A stretch of DNA of 64,000 nucleotides from Bacteroides thetaiotaomicron VPI-5482 (GTDB taxonomy: Bacteria; Bacteroidota; Bacteroidia; Bacteroidales; Bacteroidaceae). Made by a program: the position numbers and the translations under genes. Location: NCBI RefSeq assembly GCF_000011065.1, contig NC_004663.1, positions 5,084,001 through 5,148,000 of the forward strand, in the 5' to 3' direction. The notes under the pieces are model-generated. The model worked only from the letters and a program-made list of their open reading frames with translations. It was not told the DNA's origin and ran no database searches. Below are positions 1 through 7,460 of this stretch, in pieces (the stretch's first letter is position 1; each line of letters opens with the position of its first letter).

Positions 1-354
1 TATTCTTCCGTTGGCAATGCTCCGGCAGATATGGCATACTGGTTCGAAGGCTTTTTGCGTTCATCCGGTTCGATCCTGTTGCTGGACGACCGTCTCTGGA
101 ATTTGGTGAATAACTGGGTATGTTCGCAGGACAAAGAAACATTTATGGAACTGTTGCCTGTATTGAGGCGTACTTTCAGCGAATTTACCTCTGCCGAACG
201 TCGTAAGCTGGGTGAGAAAGCCCGTCGTACGGATTCTACGGGCACATCATCTGCCGTAGGAGCTTCGGTAACGGAGAATGAGTGTCTGAATCGGGAAGAA
301 GCAAAGAAGGTAATCCCCGTGATTCGTCAATTATTGGGACTGGAAACAAAGTAA
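1..354 (+). CDS. C-terminal end of a DUF5682-type protein (5' cut by window)
   Basis: The reading frame is open from base 1 and ends with TAA at 352-354, so only the last 117 residues are visible. The fragment is mostly helical and soluble, with no membrane segment or catalytic motif I can point to. I assign it to the DUF5682 group mainly because such genes usually sit directly before a CoxE-like VWA gene in MoxR-VWA type operons, and the VWA gene starts 10 bases downstream. Function is unknown. These operons are thought to be ATPase plus metal-binding adaptor systems, but the ATPase would lie outside the window. An internal ATG at 31 is not a credible start because the frame is open upstream of it. 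Confidence 0.6.
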   Translation, partial: YSSVGNAPADMAYWFEGFLRSSGSILLLDDRLWNLVNNWVCSQDKETFMELLPVLRRTFSEFTSAERRKLGEKARRTDSTGTSSAVGASVTENECLNREEAKKVIPVIRQLLGLETK

Positions 355-364
355 AGGAAAGAAG

Positions 365-1495
365 ATGGAAGAAGAATTACTGAAAAGGTGGCGTCTGATA
401 CTGGGCGGCGATGAGGCTGACGGTACAGGCGTGACATTGAATCTGGAAGAACAGCGGATAGATCATTCTCTGGAAGCTGTATATGATAGTGACAGAAGAG
501 GAGGGCTGGGTTCCTCGGCTCCCAAAGTAAGCCGATGGCTTGGAGATATCCGTGAGTTCTTTCCGCAGACGGTGGTACAAGTGATTCAGCGGGATGCCAT
601 AAAACGTCTGAATCTGACCAGTCTGCTTACCGAAAAAGAAATGCTGGAAACGGTCGTCCCCGATGTTCATCTGGTTGCCACCCTGATGTCGTTAAGCCGG
701 GTGATTCCCGAAAAGAATAAGGAGATGGCACGTCAGGTAGTCCGCAAGGTGGTTGAGGAGTTGCTTCGCAAACTGTCGGCTCCTACGCAACAGGCGGTAA
801 CCGGTGCTTTGAACCGTTCCAGCCGTCGCAGGAACCCGCGTTACAATGAGATAGATTGGAAAACGACCATTACCAAGAACCTGAAAAACTACCAACCGGA
901 CTATAAGACGATTATTCCCGAAATCCGTATTGGCTACGGGCGTAAACGGAAAGCGATGAAAGATATTATCCTGTGTCTGGATCAAAGCGGTTCTATGGGG
1001 ACGTCGGTCATTTATTCCGGCATATTCGGTTCTGTGTTGGCATCCATTCCGGCGGTATCTACCCGTATGGTGGTTTTTGATACGGCAGTCGTTGATCTGA
1101 CGGATGATTTGCAAGATCCCGTGGATCTGCTTTTCGGGGTACAGCTCGGGGGAGGAACCGATATAGCCCGTGCGCTGACTTATTGTCAGGGAGTCATTAC
1201 CCGTCCGCAGGACACGGTGATGGTGTTGGTGACTGACCTTTACGAAGGAGGAGACTCCAGAGAAATGAGAAAGAAATTTGTCTCGTTGGTCAATAGCGGT
1301 GTGCAGTTGATTGTCCTTCCGGCGTTGAACGATGACGGTGCTCCGTCCTATGACAAGGGGCATGCTGAGTTTCTCGCTTCCATAGGAGTGCCGACATTTG
1401 CCTGTACTCCGGATAAGTTTCCGGACCTTATGGCGGCTGCTTTGAGTAAACAGGACATTGGAATGTGGGTTTCTCAGAATGTAAAGAGTGAATGA
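365..1495 (+). CDS. VWA domain-containing (CoxE-like) protein
   Basis: 376 residues. The N-terminal 200 residues are helical and basic. A von Willebrand A domain follows, with a complete MIDAS start: Asp206-x-Ser208-x-Ser210 in the sequence LDQSGSMG. It is followed by a GGGTDIA loop and a VTDLYEGGD strand. A MIDAS binds a divalent metal and usually mediates protein contact. There is no signal peptide, so it is cytoplasmic. The gene starts 10 bases after the upstream DUF5682-type gene and the two are surely co-transcribed. A terminator hairpin follows at 1514-1554. By family, the partner should be a MoxR AAA+ ATPase located upstream of the window. The exact client is unknown. Confidence 0.85.
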   Translation: MEEELLKRWRLILGGDEADGTGVTLNLEEQRIDHSLEAVYDSDRRGGLGSSAPKVSRWLGDIREFFPQTVVQVIQRDAIKRLNLTSLLTEKEMLETVVPDVHLVATLMSLSRVIPEKNKEMARQVVRKVVEELLRKLSAPTQQAVTGALNRSSRRRNPRYNEIDWKTTITKNLKNYQPDYKTIIPEIRIGYGRKRKAMKDIILCLDQSGSMGTSVIYSGIFGSVLASIPAVSTRMVVFDTAVVDLTDDLQDPVDLLFGVQLGGGTDIARALTYCQGVITRPQDTVMVLVTDLYEGGDSREMRKKFVSLVNSGVQLIVLPALNDDGAPSYDKGHAEFLASIGVPTFACTPDKFPDLMAAALSKQDIGMWVSQNVKSE

Positions 1496-1513
1496 CAGCT
1501 ATTGGATAGAAAA

Positions 1514-1554
1514 GAAAGAAGGCTGTCCCTCATAGCGGAGGACAGCCTTTCTTA
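1514..1554. terminator. Bidirectional hairpin between VWA gene and mdh
   Basis: The arms AAGGCTGTCC and GGACAGCCTT are flanked by A-rich sequence on the left and T-rich sequence on the right. It lies between two convergent genes and can terminate both. Confidence 0.8.
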
Positions 1555-1582
1555 GCTTATATAAATGTAAGGGGATTGCTAA

Positions 1583-2524
1583 TTACAGAGCACCTACTTC
1601 TTTCAAAGCAGCGTTTGTTCCGTGAACAGCTTTTGCGCTGGCAGCGAACTTAGCTTTTTCGTCAGCGTTCAGATCCAGTTCGACGATCTTTTCGATACCG
1701 TTCTTGCCAAGGATTACAGGAACACCGATGCAAATGTCTGATTCACCGTATTCTCCTTCCAGATATACTGAACAAGGGATCATCTTCTTTTGGTCGTGAA
1801 GGATAGATTCAACTACGAATGCTCCTGCTGCACCCGGTGCATACCATGCAGAAGTGCCCAGTAACTTAGTCAGAGTAGCACCACCTACCATAGTAGCAGC
1901 AGCCACTTCGTTCAGTTTTTCTTCAGAGATGAAGTTAGTTACAGGCATACCTTTGTAAGTAGCGAAGCGAGTCAAAGGAATCATAGTAGTATCACCGTGA
2001 CCACCGATAACCATACCTTCTACTTCGTTGGCGTTGCAGCCCAAAGCCTGAGACAAGAAATATTTGAAACGAGAGCTGTCCAGTGCGCCACCCATACCGA
2101 TGATGCGGTTCTTCGGCAAGCCCAGAGCTTTCAATGACAGGTAAGTCATTGTATCCATCGGGTTAGAGATAACAACAAGGATTGCATTGGGAGAATATTT
2201 CAAGATGTTTTCTGCCACTGATTTAACGATACCAGCGTTTACACCGATCAGTTCTTCGCGAGTCATACCCGGTTTACGAGGAATACCTGAAGTAATTACA
2301 ACAACGTCAGAGTTAGCAGTCTGAGCATAGTCGTTAGTGCAGCCTACTACAGTTGTGTCGAAACCCAACAGTTGAGCTGTCTGCATCATATCCATTGCTT
2401 TACCTTCTGAAACGCCTTCTTTAACGTCCAGCATTACTACTTCGTCTGCTACTTCATTGAAAGCAAGTACATTTGCACATGTAGCACCTACGTTACCTGC
2501 GCCTACTACGGTTACTTTTGACAT
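1583..2524 (-). CDS. mdh: Malate dehydrogenase (NAD-dependent, LDH-like)
   Basis: 313 residues, the normal length. It interconverts malate and oxaloacetate with NAD; in Bacteroides it serves the reductive branch to fumarate and succinate. Visible motifs are an N-terminal Rossmann GAGNVG, an acidic residue after the second strand (LDVKEG) that selects NAD over NADP, an active-site loop with PRKPGMTR (substrate-binding arginines), and the catalytic histidine in IGGHGD. It resembles the LDH-like type of MDH found in Bacteroidetes and Chlorobi. The gene stands alone on the minus strand with its own TAATTTTG promoter element 50 bases upstream. Codon use is strongly biased, as expected for a highly expressed gene. 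Confidence 0.96.
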   Translation of the reverse strand: MSKVTVVGAGNVGATCANVLAFNEVADEVVMLDVKEGVSEGKAMDMMQTAQLLGFDTTVVGCTNDYAQTANSDVVVITSGIPRKPGMTREELIGVNAGIVKSVAENILKYSPNAILVVISNPMDTMTYLSLKALGLPKNRIIGMGGALDSSRFKYFLSQALGCNANEVEGMVIGGHGDTTMIPLTRFATYKGMPVTNFISEEKLNEVAAATMVGGATLTKLLGTSAWYAPGAAGAFVVESILHDQKKMIPCSVYLEGEYGESDICIGVPVILGKNGIEKIVELDLNADEKAKFAASAKAVHGTNAALKEVGAL

Positions 2525-2575
2525 AATACTATATATTTAAAAAGTTGATAATTTATTTCATGCTTTTTAGCGCGA

Positions 2576-2583
2576 CAAAATTA
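2576..2583 (-). promoter_or_regulatory. mdh promoter -7 element
   Basis: TAATTTTG on the minus strand matches the Bacteroides -7 consensus TAnnTTTG. It leaves a leader of about 45 bases. I see no clear -33 TTTG. Confidence 0.6.
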
Positions 2584-2671
2584 CAACGATAATCCTAATT
2601 AAAGAAATTTTTCCGTAATAATTTTCGTTAAAGAAAATGCCCAAGACTATGTTACTCTGTTACGAAATGAT

Positions 2672-2679
2672 TACTTTTG
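2672..2679 (+). promoter_or_regulatory. -7 element for the coiled-coil gene at 2708
   Basis: TACTTTTG, a full TAnnTTTG match, lies 28 bases before the ATG. Confidence 0.6.
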
Positions 2680-2707
2680 TGCCCGTTATCGATTAACAAT
2701 TGGAACT

Positions 2708-3580
2708 ATGAACAAAAAAAGCCTTCTTATTGCAGCTGTAGCTGTTTTGGTGATAGCGATTATCGGCATCACTTATTTGTTGTTTACTGAAAAGAAAGCC
2801 AATCGCGAGCTGGTACAGGAATTTCAGTTGGATAAGGAAGATTTGGAGAATGAGTATAGCCAGTTTGTGCAAAAGTATGATGAGTTAAAGTTTACGGTAA
2901 CTAATGACTCTCTCGCACTGTTGCTGGAGCAGGAACAATTGAAAACTCAACGATTGCTCGAAGAACTCCGTACCGTGAAAAGCTCGAATGCAACGGAAAT
3001 CCGTCGTTTGAAAAAGGAGCTTGCCACTTTGCGTAAGATATTGGTAGGCTACGTCAATCAGATAGACTCACTGGACAGAATCAATAAGCGCCAGCAACAG
3101 GTGATTGCAGACGTTACTCAGAAATACAACACTGCTTCACAGCAAATCAGTACACTTTCCAAAGAAAAGGAGAATCTGGATAAGAAGGTGACACTGGCTG
3201 CCCAGCTCGATGTGACCAATATCCGTATCGAACCGCGCAATAAACGGGGGAAGGTTGCAAAGAAAGTGAAAGACATCGTGAAGCTGGCTATCAGCTTTAC
3301 AGTCGTGAAGAATATTACGGCAGAGAATGGCGAACGTACCATCTATATACGTATCACCAAACCGGATAATGACGCACTGACCAAGAGTGCATCCAACACT
3401 TTCTCTTACGAAAACCGTACACTGACTTACTCCATCAAAAAGTATATCGAATACAACGGTGAGGAACAAAACGTGAATGTATTCTGGGATGTAGAAGAGT
3501 TTTTGTATGCCGGAAACTATCGTTTGGATATCTTCGAGGGCGGTAATCTGATCGGCTCTCAGAAGTTTACGCTGGACTAA
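2708..3580 (+). CDS. Membrane-anchored coiled-coil protein, function unknown
   Basis: 290 residues. One N-terminal membrane segment (about residues 5-27, rich in Ile, Val and Leu) is followed by a long charged coiled coil, about residues 32-165, with repeated Leu/Glu/Lys heptads. The last 100 residues look like a compact beta domain, reading as YRLDIFEGGNLIGS near the end. The membrane segment lacks a clear cleavage site, so I expect an inner-membrane anchor with the body in the periplasm. It is monocistronic: it has its own promoter and a strong terminator at 3597-3643. I do not recognise a named family. The architecture fits a structural or scaffolding envelope protein, but that is inference from shape only. 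Confidence 0.75.
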   Translation: MNKKSLLIAAVAVLVIAIIGITYLLFTEKKANRELVQEFQLDKEDLENEYSQFVQKYDELKFTVTNDSLALLLEQEQLKTQRLLEELRTVKSSNATEIRRLKKELATLRKILVGYVNQIDSLDRINKRQQQVIADVTQKYNTASQQISTLSKEKENLDKKVTLAAQLDVTNIRIEPRNKRGKVAKKVKDIVKLAISFTVVKNITAENGERTIYIRITKPDNDALTKSASNTFSYENRTLTYSIKKYIEYNGEEQNVNVFWDVEEFLYAGNYRLDIFEGGNLIGSQKFTLD

Positions 3581-3596
3581 CCGATATAAATTCAAG

Positions 3597-3643
3597 AAAA
3601 AAATGCGCCAACAAGCAGTAAAAGGCTTTTTGGCGCATTTTTC
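3597..3643 (+). terminator. Intrinsic terminator after the coiled-coil gene
   Basis: The arms AAAAATGCGCCA and TGGCGCATTTTT form a perfect 12-bp stem, followed by a T-rich tract. Confidence 0.85.
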
Positions 3644-3657
3644 TATTAGAAAAAGGT

Positions 3658-3665
3658 TAACTTTG
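3658..3665 (+). promoter_or_regulatory. -7 element that decides the start of the 3683 gene
   Basis: TAACTTTG overlaps a possible GTG start at 3665, so transcription should begin near 3671. The usable starts are therefore the ATG at 3683 or 3689. Confidence 0.55.
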
Positions 3666-3682
3666 TGAAAACTAATAGAATA

Positions 3683-4264
3683 ATGCGTATGAAAAAGCAC
3701 TTGACTCAGCTACTACTATCATTACTGTTTCTGGTGGTGACAGCCATGACTTGCGATGAACAGGATTTGGCTGAACCGATAGACATCTCCTGCATTTTGA
3801 AAGAAGTGGAGTTATATCATTGGGATAATGCAGGTGAGAAACCTAAGGAGGCTCTTGATAACAAAGTTCTCAAAGAAGCTTATATGATGGAGATTCGTTT
3901 GCTGACAGATGCGGGGGAAAAAGATCCGGAATCTTATGACACCGATCATTATCTTCGCCATGTATTATCGGATGGCATCAAAAAGATTCAGATATTTACG
4001 GAAACAGCTTTTAATGAAGAATTTCCCGCAGGAGCAGAAGTCACTTCCTGCTTTTATGACTATCCAAAGACGTTTGTTAAAGATCAGCAGACAGATTATA
4101 CTGTTAATGGAGGGGTTATATCCATGATAGATGAAGTAAACAAGATATATAAGGCGTTATTGACCATTCCCCAATCAGGCGGAGAGTTCCGTTTTCGTGT
4201 AGTGCTGACAATGGAAAGCGGTGAAACGGTTGAACGGCTGAGCGATCCGGTTACTTTCTATTAA
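3683..4264 (+). CDS. Exported protein, probable lipoprotein, function unknown
   Basis: 193 residues from the ATG at 3683. A signal peptide is clear (MRMKKH, then a run of Leu and Val). A cysteine follows in VTAMTC, which is a weak lipobox, so lipidation is likely but not certain. The body is acidic and holds no motif I can name; strands near the end resemble a small beta sandwich. An in-frame GTG at 3665 was rejected because it sits on the promoter element. The gene for a 300-residue outer-membrane-like protein starts 11 bases after the stop, so the two probably form an operon and may act together at the envelope. Confidence 0.7.
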   Translation: MRMKKHLTQLLLSLLFLVVTAMTCDEQDLAEPIDISCILKEVELYHWDNAGEKPKEALDNKVLKEAYMMEIRLLTDAGEKDPESYDTDHYLRHVLSDGIKKIQIFTETAFNEEFPAGAEVTSCFYDYPKTFVKDQQTDYTVNGGVISMIDEVNKIYKALLTIPQSGGEFRFRVVLTMESGETVERLSDPVTFY

Positions 4265-4275
4265 ATCTGCTGTCT

Positions 4276-5178
4276 ATGAAGAAAGTACATTTATTAGCCA
4301 TGCTATTGTTTACTGCATGTGTTGTGCCTGTATCGCAGGCGCAGGAAAGCCTGTTTCTTAAAGATCCATCTACCAAGAATAAGTTGCTACAGTTAGACTT
4401 GGATGTGGGAACCTGTTTTGACCTGGCTTATCGGGGGAAGGGAAATATGTACACTGCAATGTCGGACCGGAAATCTGTGTTTCCTGCTATCAACCTTCGT
4501 TTGCAACATTTCTTTTCGCGTAAATGGGGATGGTATACGAATATCCGTTTGGGGATTCCCGTGAAATATAGGCGGGATTGTTATACTGAATTAGTCCATG
4601 CAGTCGAAGCGGATTACTATGTGAATAATCTCATACCGGGAACGCAAAAACCGGACGTTAATCCCTGTCTGGATTTTGGTGTTGCTTATCGCTTTGAAAA
4701 TTCCCATTGGGCTTTTTATCCTCGTTTGGGGATTGGTGTGAATAGCATTTCCTATCAGCGTGTTTGTGCGGAACTAAAGAAAAAAGGAGGAAATGAATTA
4801 TATAAGATAGAGTATAGAGGGGATGATGAAAGTAACTATGGTAGTGAGAGTATCGATGCTTTTATTCTTTCGGCAGGTATTACCGCCAACTATAAGCTCA
4901 GTCGAAATTGTTTTTTACTGTTGAATGTCAATTATATACAGCCATTGGGGAGATTTACTTATCGTAAATATGTAACAGACCTTTATACGGGAGAAAAGGT
5001 GGAGAGAGGAGTCTATAAAAGTTCTACATTCGCCCGTGATCTGAATGTAAGTGTCGGATTCGGATTCCCTTTTTATCTGGGAAGAAAGACTAATAGAAAA
5101 TCATCGCATAGAGAAAGAACCAGGCAGCTGATGGAACAGAAACGGAAAACATACGGGTTGTTTCCGGGAAATAAGTAG
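4276..5178 (+). CDS. Predicted outer-membrane beta-barrel protein
   Basis: 300 residues. A cleavable signal peptide ends near VSQAQES. The mature part has alternating hydrophobic residues and aromatic girdle positions, with repeated patterns such as FSRKWGWYTNIRLGIP and NSHWAFYPRLGIGV. This is typical of an 8-12 stranded porin-like barrel (outer-membrane protein beta-barrel class). The C-terminus is basic and hydrophilic (RKTNRKSSHRERTRQL), which is unusual for a barrel and may be a periplasmic or surface tail. It lies 11 bases after the preceding exported-protein gene and is probably co-transcribed. No specific substrate can be named. Confidence 0.65.
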   Translation: MKKVHLLAMLLFTACVVPVSQAQESLFLKDPSTKNKLLQLDLDVGTCFDLAYRGKGNMYTAMSDRKSVFPAINLRLQHFFSRKWGWYTNIRLGIPVKYRRDCYTELVHAVEADYYVNNLIPGTQKPDVNPCLDFGVAYRFENSHWAFYPRLGIGVNSISYQRVCAELKKKGGNELYKIEYRGDDESNYGSESIDAFILSAGITANYKLSRNCFLLLNVNYIQPLGRFTYRKYVTDLYTGEKVERGVYKSSTFARDLNVSVGFGFPFYLGRKTNRKSSHRERTRQLMEQKRKTYGLFPGNK

Positions 5179-5335
5179 CCATTTAATCATTTCTTTGCAA
5201 TGATGAGCGAATAGAATTTAGCCTTTATACAAAGTTTGAAAAAGAAAAAACTCTGCCATTCACAACAATTGGATTAACATTCTTATGATATACTTACGTG
5301 TCAGCTAGTCTCTCTATAAAAATAAAAACTATAAA

Positions 5336-5796
5336 TTGCTGTCATCTGTCACTTTGTTGGGTATAATATCTTGAATATGAGTGATTAATGAGGTGACGGC
5401 AGTAGGTGACGGCAGTGTGACGGCAAATTTTGCTGTCACACTGCCTTGTTTTCAATGGTTCCTTATGGTCTGTTTGTAGTTCTATATAGAGCTTTTTAGT
5501 TTCTCCCGTTTGAAACTTTTGTTTCTTCAGCTTGGAACTAAAGTTTCATCGGCTTGAAACTAAAGTTTCAAAGCCTTGAAACCAAAGTTTCGGACGCTTG
5601 AAAACATTGGTTCCAGCGTATGGAAACTAGTTATACTAGAGTGTATGATGTCAAAAGTCAATAGTAGCGAGTTCAGTGTAGTCGATGTGCGTGTGACGGC
5701 AATAGTTGTCATCACCGTGCCGTCACCTGTTGCCGTCACAGCGTTAAGCCTTGACTATGAGTGTGTTATTTATGTTTTTGTGATGGGTGACAGCAG
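5336..5796. repeat. Dispersed GTGACGGCA / TGCCGTCAC motif cluster
   Basis: Copies of (G)GTGACGGCA occur at 5392-5402, 5405-5415, 5417-5426 and 5691-5702. A variant with AGCA is at 5786-5796. Inverted copies (TGCYGTCAC) are at 5431-5440, 5717-5727 and 5730-5741, and a partial one is at 5336-5352. The pair 5413-5427 / 5428-5443 forms a tight hairpin. The copies fall into two groups, on either side of the 22-bp array. Confidence 0.7.
5508..5639. repeat. 22-bp tandem array, six units, core GAAACTAAAGTTTC
   Basis: Units start at 5508, 5530, 5552, 5574, 5596 and 5618. Each is exactly 22 bp and has a near-palindromic core. Unit 3 is GAAACTAAAGTTTC; units 1, 2 and 4 differ at one to three positions; units 5 and 6 are decayed. 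There are no spacers, so this is not a CRISPR. Confidence 0.85.
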
Positions 5797-5960
5797 TAAT
5801 TGGATAAACAATACATAGAGAGAGGAGCCGGTTGATACATCTATTATAATGAGATTTGTCAGATTGATAATCGTTTAAGAGCTTTTTAGGTGCCTTAACG
5901 ACAAAACAAGTGGCTGATTGTGTTATATTCCCTAAGTAACCAAATAAAAATAACAAGATT

Positions 5961-6911
5961 ATGAAACAGAAAAGAGCTAAAATTGGATTTACCGGATGTG
6001 CCAAAGCGTATATCCGGAGTTTGCAGGAAGAAGGGCGCTATTCTACGGCACATGTGTATAAGAATGCGGTTCTTTCATTTACGAGATTTCATGGCAGTAC
6101 GTATATTGCATTCGAGCAGATCACTCGCGAGTCTTTGCGACGTTACGGACAATACCTGTACGATTGCAAACTGAAACTCAATACGATCTCTACCTATATG
6201 CGAATGCTGCGCTGTATTTACAATCGTGGTGTGGAAGCTGGTATCGCCCGTTTTATCCCCCGATTGTTTCGTGATGTATATACCGGTGTGGATGTCCGGC
6301 AGAAAAAGGCAATGCCCGTAAAGGAACTGCATACACTTCTTTATAAAACACCCCAGTCTAAGCACTTGCGGCGTACTCAGGAGATTGCCCGACTGATGTT
6401 CCAGTTCTGCGGAATGCCTTTTGCGGATTTTGCGCATTTGGAAAAGTCGGCATTGGCACAAGGGGTATTGAGATATAACCGTATCAAGACAGGCACTTCT
6501 GTAAGTCTTGAGGTGCTGGAGTCATCTCTGCCCACGATCAGTAAACTTCGCAATAATGACCCTGTTCGGGAAGATGGAACGAATTATTTATTCAGTATTC
6601 TGAGAGGGAATAAAAGCCCAAAAGGTGAAAGCATGTATAAAGAATACCAGTCGGCGCTTCGTCGGTTCAATAATCAGCTGAAAAGTCTTTCAAGGGAACT
6701 TCACTTAAAGTCGGCTGTCACCTCATATACCATCCGCCATTCTTGGGCAACGAATGCCAAATACCAGGGTATACCTATTGAAATGATCAGTGAATCATTG
6801 GGACACAAATCTATTAAGACGACTCAAATCTACCTGAAAGGTTTTGAACTAGAAAAGAGAACAGAAGCAAATCGGTTGAATTGTTTTTACGTTGAAAACT
6901 GCAATAATTAG
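5961..6911 (+). CDS. Tyrosine recombinase, probable DNA invertase of Tsr/Mpi type
   Basis: 316 residues. Residues 1-100 form the SAM-like core-binding domain and residues 120-310 the catalytic domain. Visible catalytic positions are Arg259-His260 (YTIRHSWAT), His282 (SESLGHKSIKTT) and the nucleophile Tyr291 (TTQIYLKGF). The usual first arginine appears to be Cys150 (FCGMPFADF) and the usual second-box histidine is Tyr256. Similar substitutions are known in Bacteroides recombinases, and IntDOT also lacks the first arginine. The gene lies 44 bases before one of a pair of 24-bp inverted repeats, which is the normal layout for a self-contained promoter inverter. The start ATG at 5961 follows an A-rich stretch. 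It carries no integrative-element cargo, so inversion fits better than integration. Confidence 0.88.
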   Translation: MKQKRAKIGFTGCAKAYIRSLQEEGRYSTAHVYKNAVLSFTRFHGSTYIAFEQITRESLRRYGQYLYDCKLKLNTISTYMRMLRCIYNRGVEAGIARFIPRLFRDVYTGVDVRQKKAMPVKELHTLLYKTPQSKHLRRTQEIARLMFQFCGMPFADFAHLEKSALAQGVLRYNRIKTGTSVSLEVLESSLPTISKLRNNDPVREDGTNYLFSILRGNKSPKGESMYKEYQSALRRFNNQLKSLSRELHLKSAVTSYTIRHSWATNAKYQGIPIEMISESLGHKSIKTTQIYLKGFELEKRTEANRLNCFYVENCNN

Positions 6912-6954
6912 AATAGAATATAATCAGAGTGCTGGCTATTAGTGTGTTATCATG

Positions 6955-6978
6955 TCTATTACTTCTTGGGTAACGGAA
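6955..6978 (+). repeat. Left inverted repeat (IRL) of the invertible segment
   Basis: 24 bases beginning TCTATTACTTCTTG and ending GGTAACGGAA. It pairs with 7227-7250 with one mismatch (G against A at the fourteenth base). Confidence 0.9.
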
Positions 6979-7226
6979 ATAAATACGACGCAAAGATATA
7001 TAAAAAGAATCTCATATCCCAAACTTATTATACATTATTTTATTTCTCTGACTTAAGAAAATAAAATAACACTATGAGAACACGAATACCACTGACTTCA
7101 TGTTCCGAACCCTTATTGTTTGTCATCCGACAAAATCTCCTTCATAACCCTTTTATACAGTGCTTCTCGCAAAGGCCGCTGCCTTTTTCGCTTCTTTTCC
7201 CCTATGTGTAAAGTCCGGTAATGGAC
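6979..7226. mobile_element. 248-bp invertible promoter segment (orientation: away from 7461 gene)
   Basis: The segment is bounded by 24-bp inverted repeats next to a tyrosine recombinase gene. It contains one full Bacteroides promoter, on the minus strand, pointing left. Inversion would turn this promoter towards the 63-codon gene at 7461. I found no full TAnnTTTG on the plus strand inside the segment, so the sequenced orientation looks OFF for the right side. Confidence 0.8.
6991..7023 (-). promoter_or_regulatory. Outward promoter inside the invertible segment
   Basis: On the minus strand the -7 box is TATCTTTG (6991-6998) and the -33 box is TTTG (7020-7023), with 21 bases between them. This is a full match to the Bacteroides consensus. 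The predicted start is near 6984, so transcripts leave the segment through IRL and run antisense into the 3' end of the recombinase gene. Confidence 0.8.
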
Positions 7227-7250
7227 TTCCGTTACCTAAGAAGTAATAGA
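7227..7250 (-). repeat. Right inverted repeat (IRR) of the invertible segment
   Basis: Begins TTCCGTTACC and ends AAGAAGTAATAGA. It is the reverse complement of IRL with one mismatch. Confidence 0.9.
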
Positions 7251-7460
7251 TAAATGTAAGTAGTAAATTGTGACACGCAATTCAAACAACAAGCTCATTT
7301 TGCATGCCTTCTATTTACTTTGGTTCTGAATTTATCCATTGGGATATATGCTTGCAAAGGTACACACACAGTGACAAAATAAAGAGAATGAACATTGCTT
7401 CGATGTGGGCAATGTCTTAAAAAGGGTTTTTAGTTTACTTATTTAAAAGTAAAAGAAGAA

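Larger units (their letters stand above)
5179..5960. other. Repeat-rich non-coding region upstream of the recombinase
   Basis: 782 bases without a convincing gene. It holds a six-unit 22-bp palindromic array (5508-5639) flanked on both sides by copies of a GTGACGGCA motif in both orientations. An 80-codon frame at 5576-5818 runs straight through these repeats and has no family resemblance, so I treat it as non-coding. No TAnnTTTG element for the recombinase was found. Confidence 0.7.
6912..7460. other. Invertible segment and leader, no coding sequence seen
   Basis: 549 bases holding the two inverted repeats, the 248-bp spacer with its promoter, and about 210 bases of leader before the 63-codon gene. 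A TACCTTTG match on the minus strand at 7354-7361 has no -33 partner at the right distance. No further gene was found. Confidence 0.75.

Noticed and set aside
692..1363. 223-codon minus-strand frame
   Set aside because: Antisense to the VWA gene, whose MIDAS motifs prove the plus strand; composition is that of a shadow frame.
5508..5639. CRISPR-like array
   Set aside because: Units abut at 22 bp with no spacers, cores are palindromic, and no cas genes are near.
5576..5818. 80-codon plus-strand frame before the recombinase
   Set aside because: It runs through the palindromic repeats and GTGACGGCA motifs, and has no promoter, no family features and no conserved look.
5961..7250. Integrated mobile element (integrase plus attachment sites)
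   Set aside because: No cargo genes, no direct repeats and no tRNA target; the inverted repeats and internal promoter fit inversion instead.
7354..7361. TACCTTTG on the minus strand between IRR and the 63-codon gene
   Set aside because: No -33 TTTG at 19-22 bases (nearest is 12) and no gene on that strand to drive.
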